Shown here: positions 1 to 6,210 of the stretch, in pieces
How positions within the stretch are numbered: the stretch's first letter is position 1
How the letters are laid out: each line of letters begins with the position of its first letter
NCBI GenBank assembly: GCA_030744095.1
Contig: JASLRF010000338.1
Coordinates: 1-6,822 of the forward strand
From: Pirellulaceae bacterium
Lineage (GTDB): Bacteria > Planctomycetota > Planctomycetia > Pirellulales > Pirellulaceae
DNA: 6,822 nt
Direction: 5' to 3'
Program-made: the position numbers and the translations under genes
Notes under the pieces: model-generated
Seen by the model: only the letters and a program-made list of their open reading frames with translations
The model's database searches: none
Told to the model about the DNA's origin: nothing

Positions 1-1615
1 TGGGCATCCGGTTGTCTTCCGCGACTGCCCAATAGGTCACCTTGTCGTTTGCGGTTAGTCCCAGCCGCGACGGAACGAAGTCATAAGTGGCGATCGTTTG
101 CCCACGCCGGCCGCCGGCATCCTCGAACAGCATTTCTTCCAACACATTGGTTCCGCCAGCCACTGCACGCAACATAAGGCGACTCAGGCCGAAGTCCGGA
201 TCGACCGCTCGAACCTCGATCTTGCGACGGCCGCTCACAGGAATTGTGATGCGATTCTGCGTTGGGTCGAGAATCTCGACCTCGGGTGCCAAGTCGGGGA
301 CCACGTCGATCTGATGCAGAATCGGGTGCTGGCTGTCCGCGCCGGCGTCGGTCACAAACGACAATTGGTAGGAATCGTAGACCGGTGTCCGACGATCGCC
401 GGTCAAGGCCAAGGTAAACGTTTGGCGCGCCGTCGTGCCTTGAAACTTCATTGCCAGTTCTACCGGCGGACGCGCTGTGTCACTCGCCTCAAAAGGATTG
501 AACGTGACTGCCGCGGAACGAATCGGCTGGTTAGCGCTGGCCACAATGGTGACGCGCGTCCCTTCTAGCGCACGGATATTCCCGTCTCGGCGTACGGTCT
601 CCAGTGGTCGGTCGGTGTAGCGGGGGTAGTCGTATTCGATCGAGTCGACCAGGATCGAGGGTACAGGCGAGAGCGTGATCGTAAATGTCTCAGAAACCGC
701 GTCGCCGGATTCAACTCGGTATTCGAGATCGTGTTGCAGGCCCTCCGTATCAACCGGCAATGTTGCATGGTAGGCGAGTTCGTTTTCGTCCAGCTGCATC
801 GTCACGTGCCGTTCGACGGTCTGGCCATCGTCCGTGCTATAGATCAGCGATACGGTGTCTTTGCCTTCACGGGCACCACGCAATCGCGCCGTGACATCAA
901 CAAGCTGACCCTGCACGGCTTCGATCGTACCTGGTTGAATATCCTCGATCACAACACGACTCGGCCGCGCAATCGTTTGCCATGGAACAGCAACGCGTGC
1001 CAACGTCTGAAAGGGATCCTTCGGCGATAAGATCGTGTAGGCCGCGCCCGCCGCCAAGACTGCGACCAGTACGTAACCAACGTTGATCATCTTCGACCGA
1101 TCCACGGCGGTATCGACGGGCACACTGGCCAAGTCCGTAGCCGCCTTCTGCTCCATCGCCTGATAAACAACTCGATGCACCGCGGACTGATTCGCCCGAA
1201 GCATGAGAAAATTGATCAGGCTGTTCTTCAGGGACGGGGTGCCTTGTTCGATCGATCGTGCCGCATAAAGCGGGTTGATGCGATGGATCATCAACGGCAA
1301 AACGCCTGTGACAAAATGCCAACCACAGCCGACCAACAGAATTCCCAACGCCAACAGTCGCCCGAAAAAACCCAAGCCGATGACCCAGTGGTCGATCACT
1401 GCGATCATCAACAAATAGCCGACAGCACCAGCCGCCAATGCCATCAAGGCGGTGCACAGATCCACGAACTTGACCTGGCGTTGCGTTTGCCGAAGCTGCC
1501 GCGCGACCGATTCGCCATATCCGCTGGCACCATCTCTTCCAGTCCCCTGTCCTCCGGGATGGGACGGGTCGGCCACGGGCGGTGGCAAAGTCGATTTGGC
1601 CGTTCCCGTCGCCAT
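1..1615 (-). CDS. Large membrane-anchored protein, DUF4175-like (N-terminal part, runs off left edge)
   Basis: The leftward frame is open from the ATG at 1615-1613 to the left edge, giving 538 residues; the C-terminus lies outside. An in-frame TGA eight codons upstream of the ATG leaves no alternative upstream start. Residues 1-50 are polar and Pro/Gly-rich, presumably cytoplasmic. Hydrophobic segments lie at about 53-73, 78-105 and 177-196, so there are probably three membrane helices. From about residue 215 the protein is soluble and beta-rich, with Ig-like or cadherin-like stretches (for example SIEYDYPRYTDRP near 325-337 and VDPDFGLSRL near 471-480), probably extracytoplasmic. This layout resembles large DUF4175-like proteins that planctomycetes encode beside MoxR ATPase, DUF58 and VWA genes; that assignment is from memory of the family and the neighbours are not visible. 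The biochemical function is unknown. The reading frame is very secure, the family name moderately so. It is divergent from the dehydratase gene. Confidence 0.85.
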   Translation of the reverse strand, partial: MATGTAKSTLPPPVADPSHPGGQGTGRDGASGYGESVARQLRQTQRQVKFVDLCTALMALAAGAVGYLLMIAVIDHWVIGLGFFGRLLALGILLVGCGWHFVTGVLPLMIHRINPLYAARSIEQGTPSLKNSLINFLMLRANQSAVHRVVYQAMEQKAATDLASVPVDTAVDRSKMINVGYVLVAVLAAGAAYTILSPKDPFQTLARVAVPWQTIARPSRVVIEDIQPGTIEAVQGQLVDVTARLRGAREGKDTVSLIYSTDDGQTVERHVTMQLDENELAYHATLPVDTEGLQHDLEYRVESGDAVSETFTITLSPVPSILVDSIEYDYPRYTDRPLETVRRDGNIRALEGTRVTIVASANQPIRSAAVTFNPFEASDTARPPVELAMKFQGTTARQTFTLALTGDRRTPVYDSYQLSFVTDAGADSQHPILHQIDVVPDLAPEVEILDPTQNRITIPVSGRRKIEVRAVDPDFGLSRLMLRAVAGGTNVLEEMLFEDAGGRRGQTIATYDFVPSRLGLTANDKVTYWAVAEDNRMP

Positions 1616-2030
1616 TTTCTTGAATCTCGTTTCCTTACGTCAGGCCGGGCGTCCGCCAGCCGCGGTGTTCCAGCCGAGTAACTTGTGTTGCGATAGCAGT
1701 TTAAGGCCTATTTCGAAGATCCTCGGCGTGACCTCAATACAGTCTTCAATTATAGACGACTGCCAAAGCCCAAAGGCCTCCAAAACCCCAAGAAATCAAC
1801 GGGGCGCCTTGAGTTTCTGGGCGTTCAGACGGACGATGACGAAACGACGGGATTGCGCGGAGCCGCTCGACGGCATGAAATCCGCCAGACACGAAAAACG
1901 CCACTCGCGCCTGTTCCGCCACCCGCCCCTGCCCTTTCCATCGGTCGACGCCGATCAGACTCGACCAGCCATCGCCATCCGAACCTTTTCGCCAGAACGA
2001 CGCAGCCTGCAGAAAGACCAGTACCGCCCG
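1616..2030. other. Divergent intergenic region, no convincing gene
   Basis: This 415-base spacer separates the leftward membrane-protein gene from the rightward dehydratase gene. It must hold the promoters of both. The rightward frame of the dehydratase is open across the whole spacer and even back to 1452, with in-frame ATGs at about 1836 and 1875. The encoded peptide is rich in Arg, Pro and His and shows no domain character, so I treat it as a stop-poor non-coding stretch. The part around 1690-1800 is AT-richer than the rest and is the likeliest place for promoters. No tRNA, repeat array or riboswitch-like structure was recognised. Confidence 0.6.
1749..1754 (-). promoter_or_regulatory. Possible -10 box for the leftward membrane-protein gene
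   Basis: Read on the minus strand, this is a perfect TATAAT hexamer in the AT-rich part of the divergent spacer, about 134 bases upstream of the ATG at 1615. No acceptable TTGACA-like -35 hexamer is found at 16-18 bases spacing and there is no TG extension, so the call rests on the -10 hexamer and its position only. Confidence 0.25.
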
Positions 2031-3581
2031 ATGACAAACCCGTCTCCCACAAACATCATTTCTCTCCACGCTGACGATAATGTCTGCGTGGTCATTCGCA
2101 CGTTGACCGCCGGAACGAAGATCGCCATCGGCGGCGTGTCGTTCACATTGGAACGCCCCGTGGGAATCGGCCACAAACTGGCAATCGCCCCAATTGCCAA
2201 AGGCGAACAAGTAAAAAAATACGGTCAGACAATCGGTTACACGACCGAGCCGATCGAGGTTGGCGACCTGGTTCACTTGCACAACCTCTCCAACGGCGAC
2301 TTCCAAAAGGACTACGCGAGTGCAACGGAGATCCCACCTCCGCCAACGCCAATTACTGACCGCACCTTCCAAGGCTACCGCCGGGCTAACGGTGGCGCGG
2401 GAACGCGGAACTACATCGCGATCATTTCGACGGTGAACTGTTCGGCTTCAGTTAGCAAATACGTCGCAGAGCGTTTTGATCAGTCTTTGTTGAAGGACTA
2501 TCCGAAGGTCGACGGCGTGGTCGCCTTCACGCATCAAAGCGGCTGCGGAATGCAGTTTGATGGAATCAACCATCAGATGCACAACCGCGTGATGGGTGGC
2601 ATCGCGCGGCACCCCAACATCGGTGCTTATTTGTTGATCGGCCTGGGATGTGAACAAGGGGCGATGAGCCATCTTCTCACAGATCAAAACCTGGTTCAGA
2701 TCAACGACGACAGCCGGCCAGCAAACTCGCCACCGGTATTCTCCATCCAAGATATGGGCGGCACCGCCAAGACAATCGAGGCTGGCGTGCGTAAGATCAC
2801 GGAGATCCTGCCGCGAGCGAACGACGTTGAGCGTGTTCCAATTCCGGCCAGCGAGATCGTGCTGGGGACAGAATGTGGTGGGTCGGATGGCAATTCAGGA
2901 ATCACCGCCAACCCGGCGGTTGGCATTGCCTCGGACATGCTGGTGGCCTGTGGCGGTACGGCCATCCTGGCCGAGACGTCAGAGATCTACGGCGCGGAAC
3001 ACTTGCTGACACGCCGCGCGGTCTCGCCCGATGTTGCAAAAAAACTGATCGACCGCATCGAGTGGTGGAAATGGTATGCGGCGACGTTCGGCGCCGAACT
3101 AGACAACAATCCTTCCGTTGGCAATAAGGAAGGCGGCCTGACGACGATCGCGGAAAAGTCGCTGGGGGCTGTCGCCAAGGGAGGTTCGACGGCACTCGTC
3201 GAGTTTTACCAATACGCCGAGCCAGTTACCAAGCGTGGTTTCGTCGTGATGGACACGCCCGGATTCGACCCTCCCAGCGTCACGGGAATGGTGGCCGGTG
3301 GTGCGAACGTGGTGGTCTTCACAACCGGACGGGGTAGCTGCTTTGGCTGCAAGCCGACGCCCTCGATCAAAGTCGCCTCGAACACCCCGATGTACACGCG
3401 GATGATCGACGACATGGACCTCAATGCCGGCGAAATCCTCAACGGCGTCCCCGTCAAAGACGTTGGCCGCGAGATCTTCGAGGAGATTCTGGCCGTCGCC
3501 AGCGGCAAGGAGACCAAGAGCGAACAGCTGGGCATCGGCGACGAAGAGTTCGTGCCCTGGGCGATCGGTCCGGTCTTGTAG
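2031..3581 (+). CDS. uxaA: UxaA-family dehydratase (altronate/galactarate type) with N-terminal SAF domain
   Basis: This encodes 516 residues, close to E. coli UxaA (about 495) and GarD (about 520). Residues 10-86 form a SAF domain (HADDNVCVVI at 13-22, GIGHKLAIAPI at 45-55, KYGQTIGY at 63-70, HLHN at 82-85). A Pro-rich linker follows (101-107), then the catalytic UxaA domain from about 113 (GYRRANGGAGTRNYIAI). Family motifs are HQSGCGM (168-174), GLGCEQ (204-209), GTECGGSDGNSG (279-290) and GRGSCFGCKPTPSIK (433-447). Known members are metal (Fe2+)-dependent cytosolic enzymes that dehydrate D-altronate to 2-keto-3-deoxygluconate, or galactarate to its keto-deoxy product, in hexuronate and hexarate catabolism. 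The substrate here cannot be fixed from sequence. The frame is open far upstream, but the ATG at 2031 sits ten residues before the SAF domain, as in the family; no strong Shine-Dalgarno is present. The lpxK neighbour downstream gives no metabolic clue. Confidence 0.92.
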   Translation: MTNPSPTNIISLHADDNVCVVIRTLTAGTKIAIGGVSFTLERPVGIGHKLAIAPIAKGEQVKKYGQTIGYTTEPIEVGDLVHLHNLSNGDFQKDYASATEIPPPPTPITDRTFQGYRRANGGAGTRNYIAIISTVNCSASVSKYVAERFDQSLLKDYPKVDGVVAFTHQSGCGMQFDGINHQMHNRVMGGIARHPNIGAYLLIGLGCEQGAMSHLLTDQNLVQINDDSRPANSPPVFSIQDMGGTAKTIEAGVRKITEILPRANDVERVPIPASEIVLGTECGGSDGNSGITANPAVGIASDMLVACGGTAILAETSEIYGAEHLLTRRAVSPDVAKKLIDRIEWWKWYAATFGAELDNNPSVGNKEGGLTTIAEKSLGAVAKGGSTALVEFYQYAEPVTKRGFVVMDTPGFDPPSVTGMVAGGANVVVFTTGRGSCFGCKPTPSIKVASNTPMYTRMIDDMDLNAGEILNGVPVKDVGREIFEEILAVASGKETKSEQLGIGDEEFVPWAIGPVL

Positions 3582-3641
3582 CGATGGTCGGTGACACATC
3601 TGTTCGTCTTGCAGATCCGACAGTAAGCTGGTCGTCACGAG

Positions 3642-3663
3642 CGGATCAAACTCATTCGATCCG
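3642..3663. repeat. Short inverted repeat between the dehydratase and lpxK
   Basis: CGGATC at 3642-3647 and GATCCG at 3658-3663 can form a 6-base-pair stem with a 10-base loop, extended by one G-U pair. A second, weaker repeat (ATCTG at 3598-3602 and CAGAT at 3612-3616) lies closer to the dehydratase stop. Neither is followed by a T-run, so neither is a typical intrinsic terminator. They may be chance structures or part of a leader or terminator in the 109-base spacer. Confidence 0.2.
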
Positions 3664-3690
3664 TGGCAATTGAATTCACGCTGATCATGG

Positions 3691-4779
3691 ATGACCACAT
3701 TGCTTGACGCCACCAAGTTTCGGAACGTCGTCAGTGGACAACGCCGAGGCCTCGTCGGCACGGCCTGGCGAGCTTTGTTTTCCGTGGCGGAACTCCCATA
3801 CCGATGCGCCGTCGCTTGGCGGAATCGGCAATTCGACACCGGTCGACGAACCACGCATCAGGTCGGCGTGCCGGTGATCAGCGTCGGTAACCTGACGGTC
3901 GGAGGCACTGGCAAGACGCCGATGGTCGAGTGGCTGGCCAAGTGGTATCGCGGGCACGGAATTCGTGTGGTCGTCATCAGTCGCGGCTATGGTGCGCAGG
4001 TCGGATCCCGCAACGACGAAGCGCTCGAGCTGGAACAAAAGCTGCCCGACGTGCCACACTTGCAGAATCCCGATCGGGTCGAGGCCGCCAAGACTGCCAT
4101 TGAAGAATTCGATTCGCAGTTAATTCTTCTGGACGACGCCTTTCAGCATCGTCGCATCCACCGTGATTTGAATTTGGTCTTGATCGACGCGCTCGAGCCG
4201 TTTGGCTATGGACACCTGCTGCCGCGCGGTCTGTTGCGCGAACCGATTGTGGGATTGCGCCGCGCCGATGCCGTCGTCTTGACACGTGCTGACGCTGTTA
4301 ATCACGAAATTCGCGAGCAGATTCACAGCCAGGTTTCGGCGTGGACCGGCGATGCGGCGTGGATCGAGGTTTCACATCAACCCGTCGCTCTGCGAAATCA
4401 CACTGGCCAAGAAGAAGCCCTCGATCCCCTGCCGGCCAACCGCATCGCCGCGTTTTGTGGGATCGGGAATCCAGCTGGCTTTCGCCACTCGCTGACTGCT
4501 TGCGGTTTCGATATCGTTGGTTTTCGTGAATTTCCCGATCATCACGCGTTTGATCGTGATGACCTGGATTCGCTCGACACGTGGGTTCGAGAACTTGACG
4601 TCGACGCGGCGATCTGCACGCACAAGGATCTGGTCAAGATTGGCACGGATTCAATTGGCACGGGCTCGGCCGGCAGGTGCCCTTTATGGGCGTTGCAGAT
4701 TGGCCTGGAGATCCTTGACGGTGGCCGACAGCTCGAGGCACGATTGAGCGGCTTGCTCGAGGCAATTCAACAGACGTGA
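3691..4779 (+). CDS. lpxK: Tetraacyldisaccharide 4'-kinase LpxK
   Basis: This 362-residue protein has the usual LpxK length. LpxK transfers the ATP gamma-phosphate to the 4' position of the tetraacyl disaccharide 1-phosphate, giving lipid IVA, at the inner face of the cytoplasmic membrane. The hydrophobic N-terminal segment (about 21-42) probably binds the membrane. The order of motifs is typical: SVGNLTVGGTGKTP (64-77, Walker A P-loop with Lys75 and Thr76), VVISRGYG (94-101), NDEALELEQ (108-116, Asp109 matching the catalytic Asp of the family), LLDDAFQHRR (146-155, Walker B type with Asp148 and Asp149), GHLLPRGLLREP (174-185), CGIGNPAGF (256-264), FPDHHAF (281-287) and THKDLVK (310-316). The ATG at 3691 gives a family-like N-terminus; the ATG at 3687 is out of frame. 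No clear Shine-Dalgarno is visible. It follows the dehydratase by 109 bases, so may have its own promoter, and it ends against the convergent GT4 gene. Confidence 0.96.
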   Translation: MTTLLDATKFRNVVSGQRRGLVGTAWRALFSVAELPYRCAVAWRNRQFDTGRRTTHQVGVPVISVGNLTVGGTGKTPMVEWLAKWYRGHGIRVVVISRGYGAQVGSRNDEALELEQKLPDVPHLQNPDRVEAAKTAIEEFDSQLILLDDAFQHRRIHRDLNLVLIDALEPFGYGHLLPRGLLREPIVGLRRADAVVLTRADAVNHEIREQIHSQVSAWTGDAAWIEVSHQPVALRNHTGQEEALDPLPANRIAAFCGIGNPAGFRHSLTACGFDIVGFREFPDHHAFDRDDLDSLDTWVRELDVDAAICTHKDLVKIGTDSIGTGSAGRCPLWALQIGLEILDGGRQLEARLSGLLEAIQQT

Positions 4780-4782
4780 TCA
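4777..4782. other. Abutting convergent stop codons (TGATCA)
   Basis: The lpxK stop TGA occupies 4777-4779 and the minus-strand TGA stop of the GT4 gene occupies 4782-4780, so the two stops form the palindrome TGATCA with no base between the genes. No bidirectional terminator hairpin with T-runs was recognised around it, so the two transcripts probably run into one another's 3' ends. Confidence 0.85.
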
Positions 4783-5943
4783 CGCAGCTGATCGGCACCG
4801 CCGCGTGCCGGCATCCGATTGGCCAGCGGCACCTAAGTCCGACGCATGACTCTTGTCGAGCACCCGCTGATAGAGAGCTAGGTACGCGCGGGCGGCACGC
4901 GGCCAGCTGAATCGCCCAGCGTGTTGTCGCAGCCTGTCACCGAACTGTGAATCTCGCTCGACGATTTGCAGTCCCGCGCGGACTGCAGAGGCCATCGTGT
5001 CTGGGTCGAGATCATGCCAATAGAAGGCCAGGTCACCGCCAACTTCGGGCAGGCTGGTCGCGTGCGAGCAGAAGACTGGCCGCCCACTGCCCATTGCTTC
5101 AATCAACGGGAGCCCGAACCCCTCGCTACGCGACGGAAAGAGGAACGCTGTGCAGTTTTGATACAGCCAGGACCGTTCGGCGTCCGACACTTTGCCGGGT
5201 AGAATGATGCGGTCAGCCAGTTTGTTGGCTGCGGCCTTTTGTTCGATGCGATGCGCGTAGTCCGTCGATTTCGATCCAGCGATCACGATCTTGAACTCGG
5301 GCAACCGTGATGCGACATCGACCAGCGTGTGAAAGTTTTTCTTCGGCGTAATGTCGCCAATGGTAAACAAAAACCGACCGGGTTCGAGAAAGTTCGGACG
5401 CGTTGCGGCTGCGTCGCTTGGATTGACGCAGACTCCATGCGGAATGACGGCAATGTCTTTGCCTCTGATGTCGAGGTGTTCGCGAATCTCACCTGCGGCG
5501 TGTTGTGAAGCCGTTGTGAGGACGCTGGCTCGATTCACTTTGGCTTGCAGTCGCTTCAGACGTCGGCGAATGGAAGCGGGGGATTTTTCTCGGAGGAAAT
5601 TCAGATCGTGAATGGTCAGGATCAGACGCGTTGATCGATGCAGCGGAAGAAACCGCGTGTCTTGATGTGTGGCGTGCCAGAGCGCTGGTCGCCCGCGGAA
5701 GGGGAGCAGGCCGCACCACGGTCTCACGAAGGGGGCCAGGGGTTCTGCGCGCCAGGGACTCGCGTCAAGGAATCGGCCGGTTCGATCCGCCAGCAATTCA
5801 CGATTGCCTGGCCGCACCAACAGCACGGGTGTTAGTTGTCCGTCAAGTTCGTCGAGGAGGGCTCGGCCGAGGTGCAAGGCAAACTGTCCAAGGCCGCAGT
5901 GAACGTTGCGCAGGCGTTCGACATCGATCACCACGTTGGCCAA
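4780..5943 (-). CDS. GT4-family glycosyltransferase (GT-B fold)
   Basis: From the TTG at 5943 this encodes 387 residues, typical for GT4 enzymes. The N-terminal half starts ANVVIDVERLRN, has an acceptor-side Gly motif CGLGQF (16-21) and the characteristic LTIHDLNFLREK (109-120). The C-terminal donor-binding domain carries PHGV (168-171), FTIGDITPKKNFHTL (193-207, Lys201 and Lys202), a helix/strand pattern through IILPGKVSD (246-254), and SRSEGFGLPLIEAM (271-284) with the E-x7-E pair Glu274 and Glu282. It resembles retaining mannosyltransferase-like GT4 proteins of LPS or O-antigen clusters; the donor and acceptor cannot be read from sequence. The start is uncertain: a GTG at 5988 adds 15 non-conserved residues, whereas the TTG has GGGAG nine bases upstream and begins at the conserved beta strand. 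The last 25 residues are polar and poorly conserved. It lies between lpxK and a waaF-like gene, suggesting surface glycolipid synthesis. Confidence 0.92.
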   Translation of the reverse strand: MANVVIDVERLRNVHCGLGQFALHLGRALLDELDGQLTPVLLVRPGNRELLADRTGRFLDASPWRAEPLAPFVRPWCGLLPFRGRPALWHATHQDTRFLPLHRSTRLILTIHDLNFLREKSPASIRRRLKRLQAKVNRASVLTTASQHAAGEIREHLDIRGKDIAVIPHGVCVNPSDAAATRPNFLEPGRFLFTIGDITPKKNFHTLVDVASRLPEFKIVIAGSKSTDYAHRIEQKAAANKLADRIILPGKVSDAERSWLYQNCTAFLFPSRSEGFGLPLIEAMGSGRPVFCSHATSLPEVGGDLAFYWHDLDPDTMASAVRAGLQIVERDSQFGDRLRQHAGRFSWPRAARAYLALYQRVLDKSHASDLGAAGQSDAGTRRCRSAA

Positions 5944-5952
5944 AAGGGGGGA

Positions 5953-5957
5953 CTCCC
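5953..5957 (-). promoter_or_regulatory. Shine-Dalgarno supporting a TTG start for the GT4 gene
   Basis: On the minus strand GGGAG lies nine bases before the TTG at 5943-5941. The competing upstream GTG at 5988 is preceded by a pyrimidine-rich CCCCCCA stretch without a purine-rich ribosome binding site. This favours the TTG as the start. Confidence 0.45.
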
Positions 5958-5998
5958 AACTCAACTGCCAGTTCCACAGAATGCACACCCGTGGGGGG

Positions 5999-6027
5999 AT
6001 AGTAACGCGACCGTGAAAATATGTCGA
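5999..6027 (-). promoter_or_regulatory. Candidate sigma70-type promoter for the GT4 gene
   Basis: On the minus strand, TCGACA (6027-6022, 5 of 6 consensus bases) is followed after 17 bases by TACTAT (6004-5999, 4 of 6). Transcription would begin near 5992, about 50 bases before the TTG at 5943 but only about four bases before the GTG at 5988, which again fits the TTG start. Prediction from consensus only. Confidence 0.35.
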
Positions 6028-6078
6028 GACAAGCTCCAGCGGCCGCAGGCGAGGAGGGGGGGCAAGTGTCGAATTCTG

Positions 6079-6107
6079 TTGACACTGCCGGCCGTCGTCG
6101 ATATTGT
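6079..6107 (+). promoter_or_regulatory. Candidate sigma70-type promoter for the waaF-like gene
   Basis: A perfect TTGACA (6079-6084) is followed after an ideal 17-base spacer by TATTGT (6102-6107, 4 of 6 consensus bases). Transcription would start near 6114 and leave a leader of about 97 bases before the ATG at 6211. It lies in the divergent spacer, back to back with the candidate GT4 promoter, with about 50 bases between the two -35 elements. Prediction from consensus only. Confidence 0.45.
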
Positions 6108-6195
6108 CCGCAGCACGCTGGCAGGCCAGATGCGAGTGAATCTGTCGCTGGTTGATCTGTTACTGGGCCACGCTAGCAAAGCTCGTATTCACAAC

Positions 6196-6199
6196 AAGG
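6196..6199 (+). promoter_or_regulatory. Weak Shine-Dalgarno before the waaF-like gene
   Basis: AAGG lies 11 bases upstream of the ATG at 6211. It supports that ATG over the in-frame ATG at 6130, which has no better site and would add 27 residues ahead of the conserved N-terminal strand of the family. Confidence 0.35.
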
Positions 6200-6210
6200 T
6201 CGCAGCACTA

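Noticed and set aside
98..568. 156-codon plus-strand frame at the left edge
   Set aside because: It is antisense to the continuous coding frame of the membrane protein and has no domain signal.
897..1457. 186-codon minus-strand frame inside the membrane-protein gene, in another frame
   Set aside because: It is out of frame with the clearly coding membrane protein on the same strand and has Cys/Arg-rich shadow composition.
1175..1681. 168-codon plus-strand frame near the start of the membrane-protein gene
   Set aside because: It is antisense to the predicted membrane helices; its Gln/His/Arg-rich translation is typical of the complement of a coding frame.
1746..2372. 208-codon minus-strand open frame over the divergent spacer and the SAF domain
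   Set aside because: It overlaps the conserved N-terminus of the dehydratase in antisense and its translation is Trp/Arg/Gly-rich without family character.
3582..3690. Intrinsic terminator after the dehydratase
   Set aside because: Only 5-6 base-pair stems with long loops and no following T-run were found.
3099..3854. 251-codon minus-strand open frame opposite the dehydratase and the start of lpxK
   Set aside because: It lies antisense to two strongly recognised genes, spans their spacer and has no recognisable domain; a mirror frame in GC-rich DNA.
6130..6210. In-frame upstream ATG for the waaF-like gene
   Set aside because: It would add 27 residues before the MKLGVILPNWIGD start that matches the family N-terminus; AAGG before 6211 favours the shorter form.
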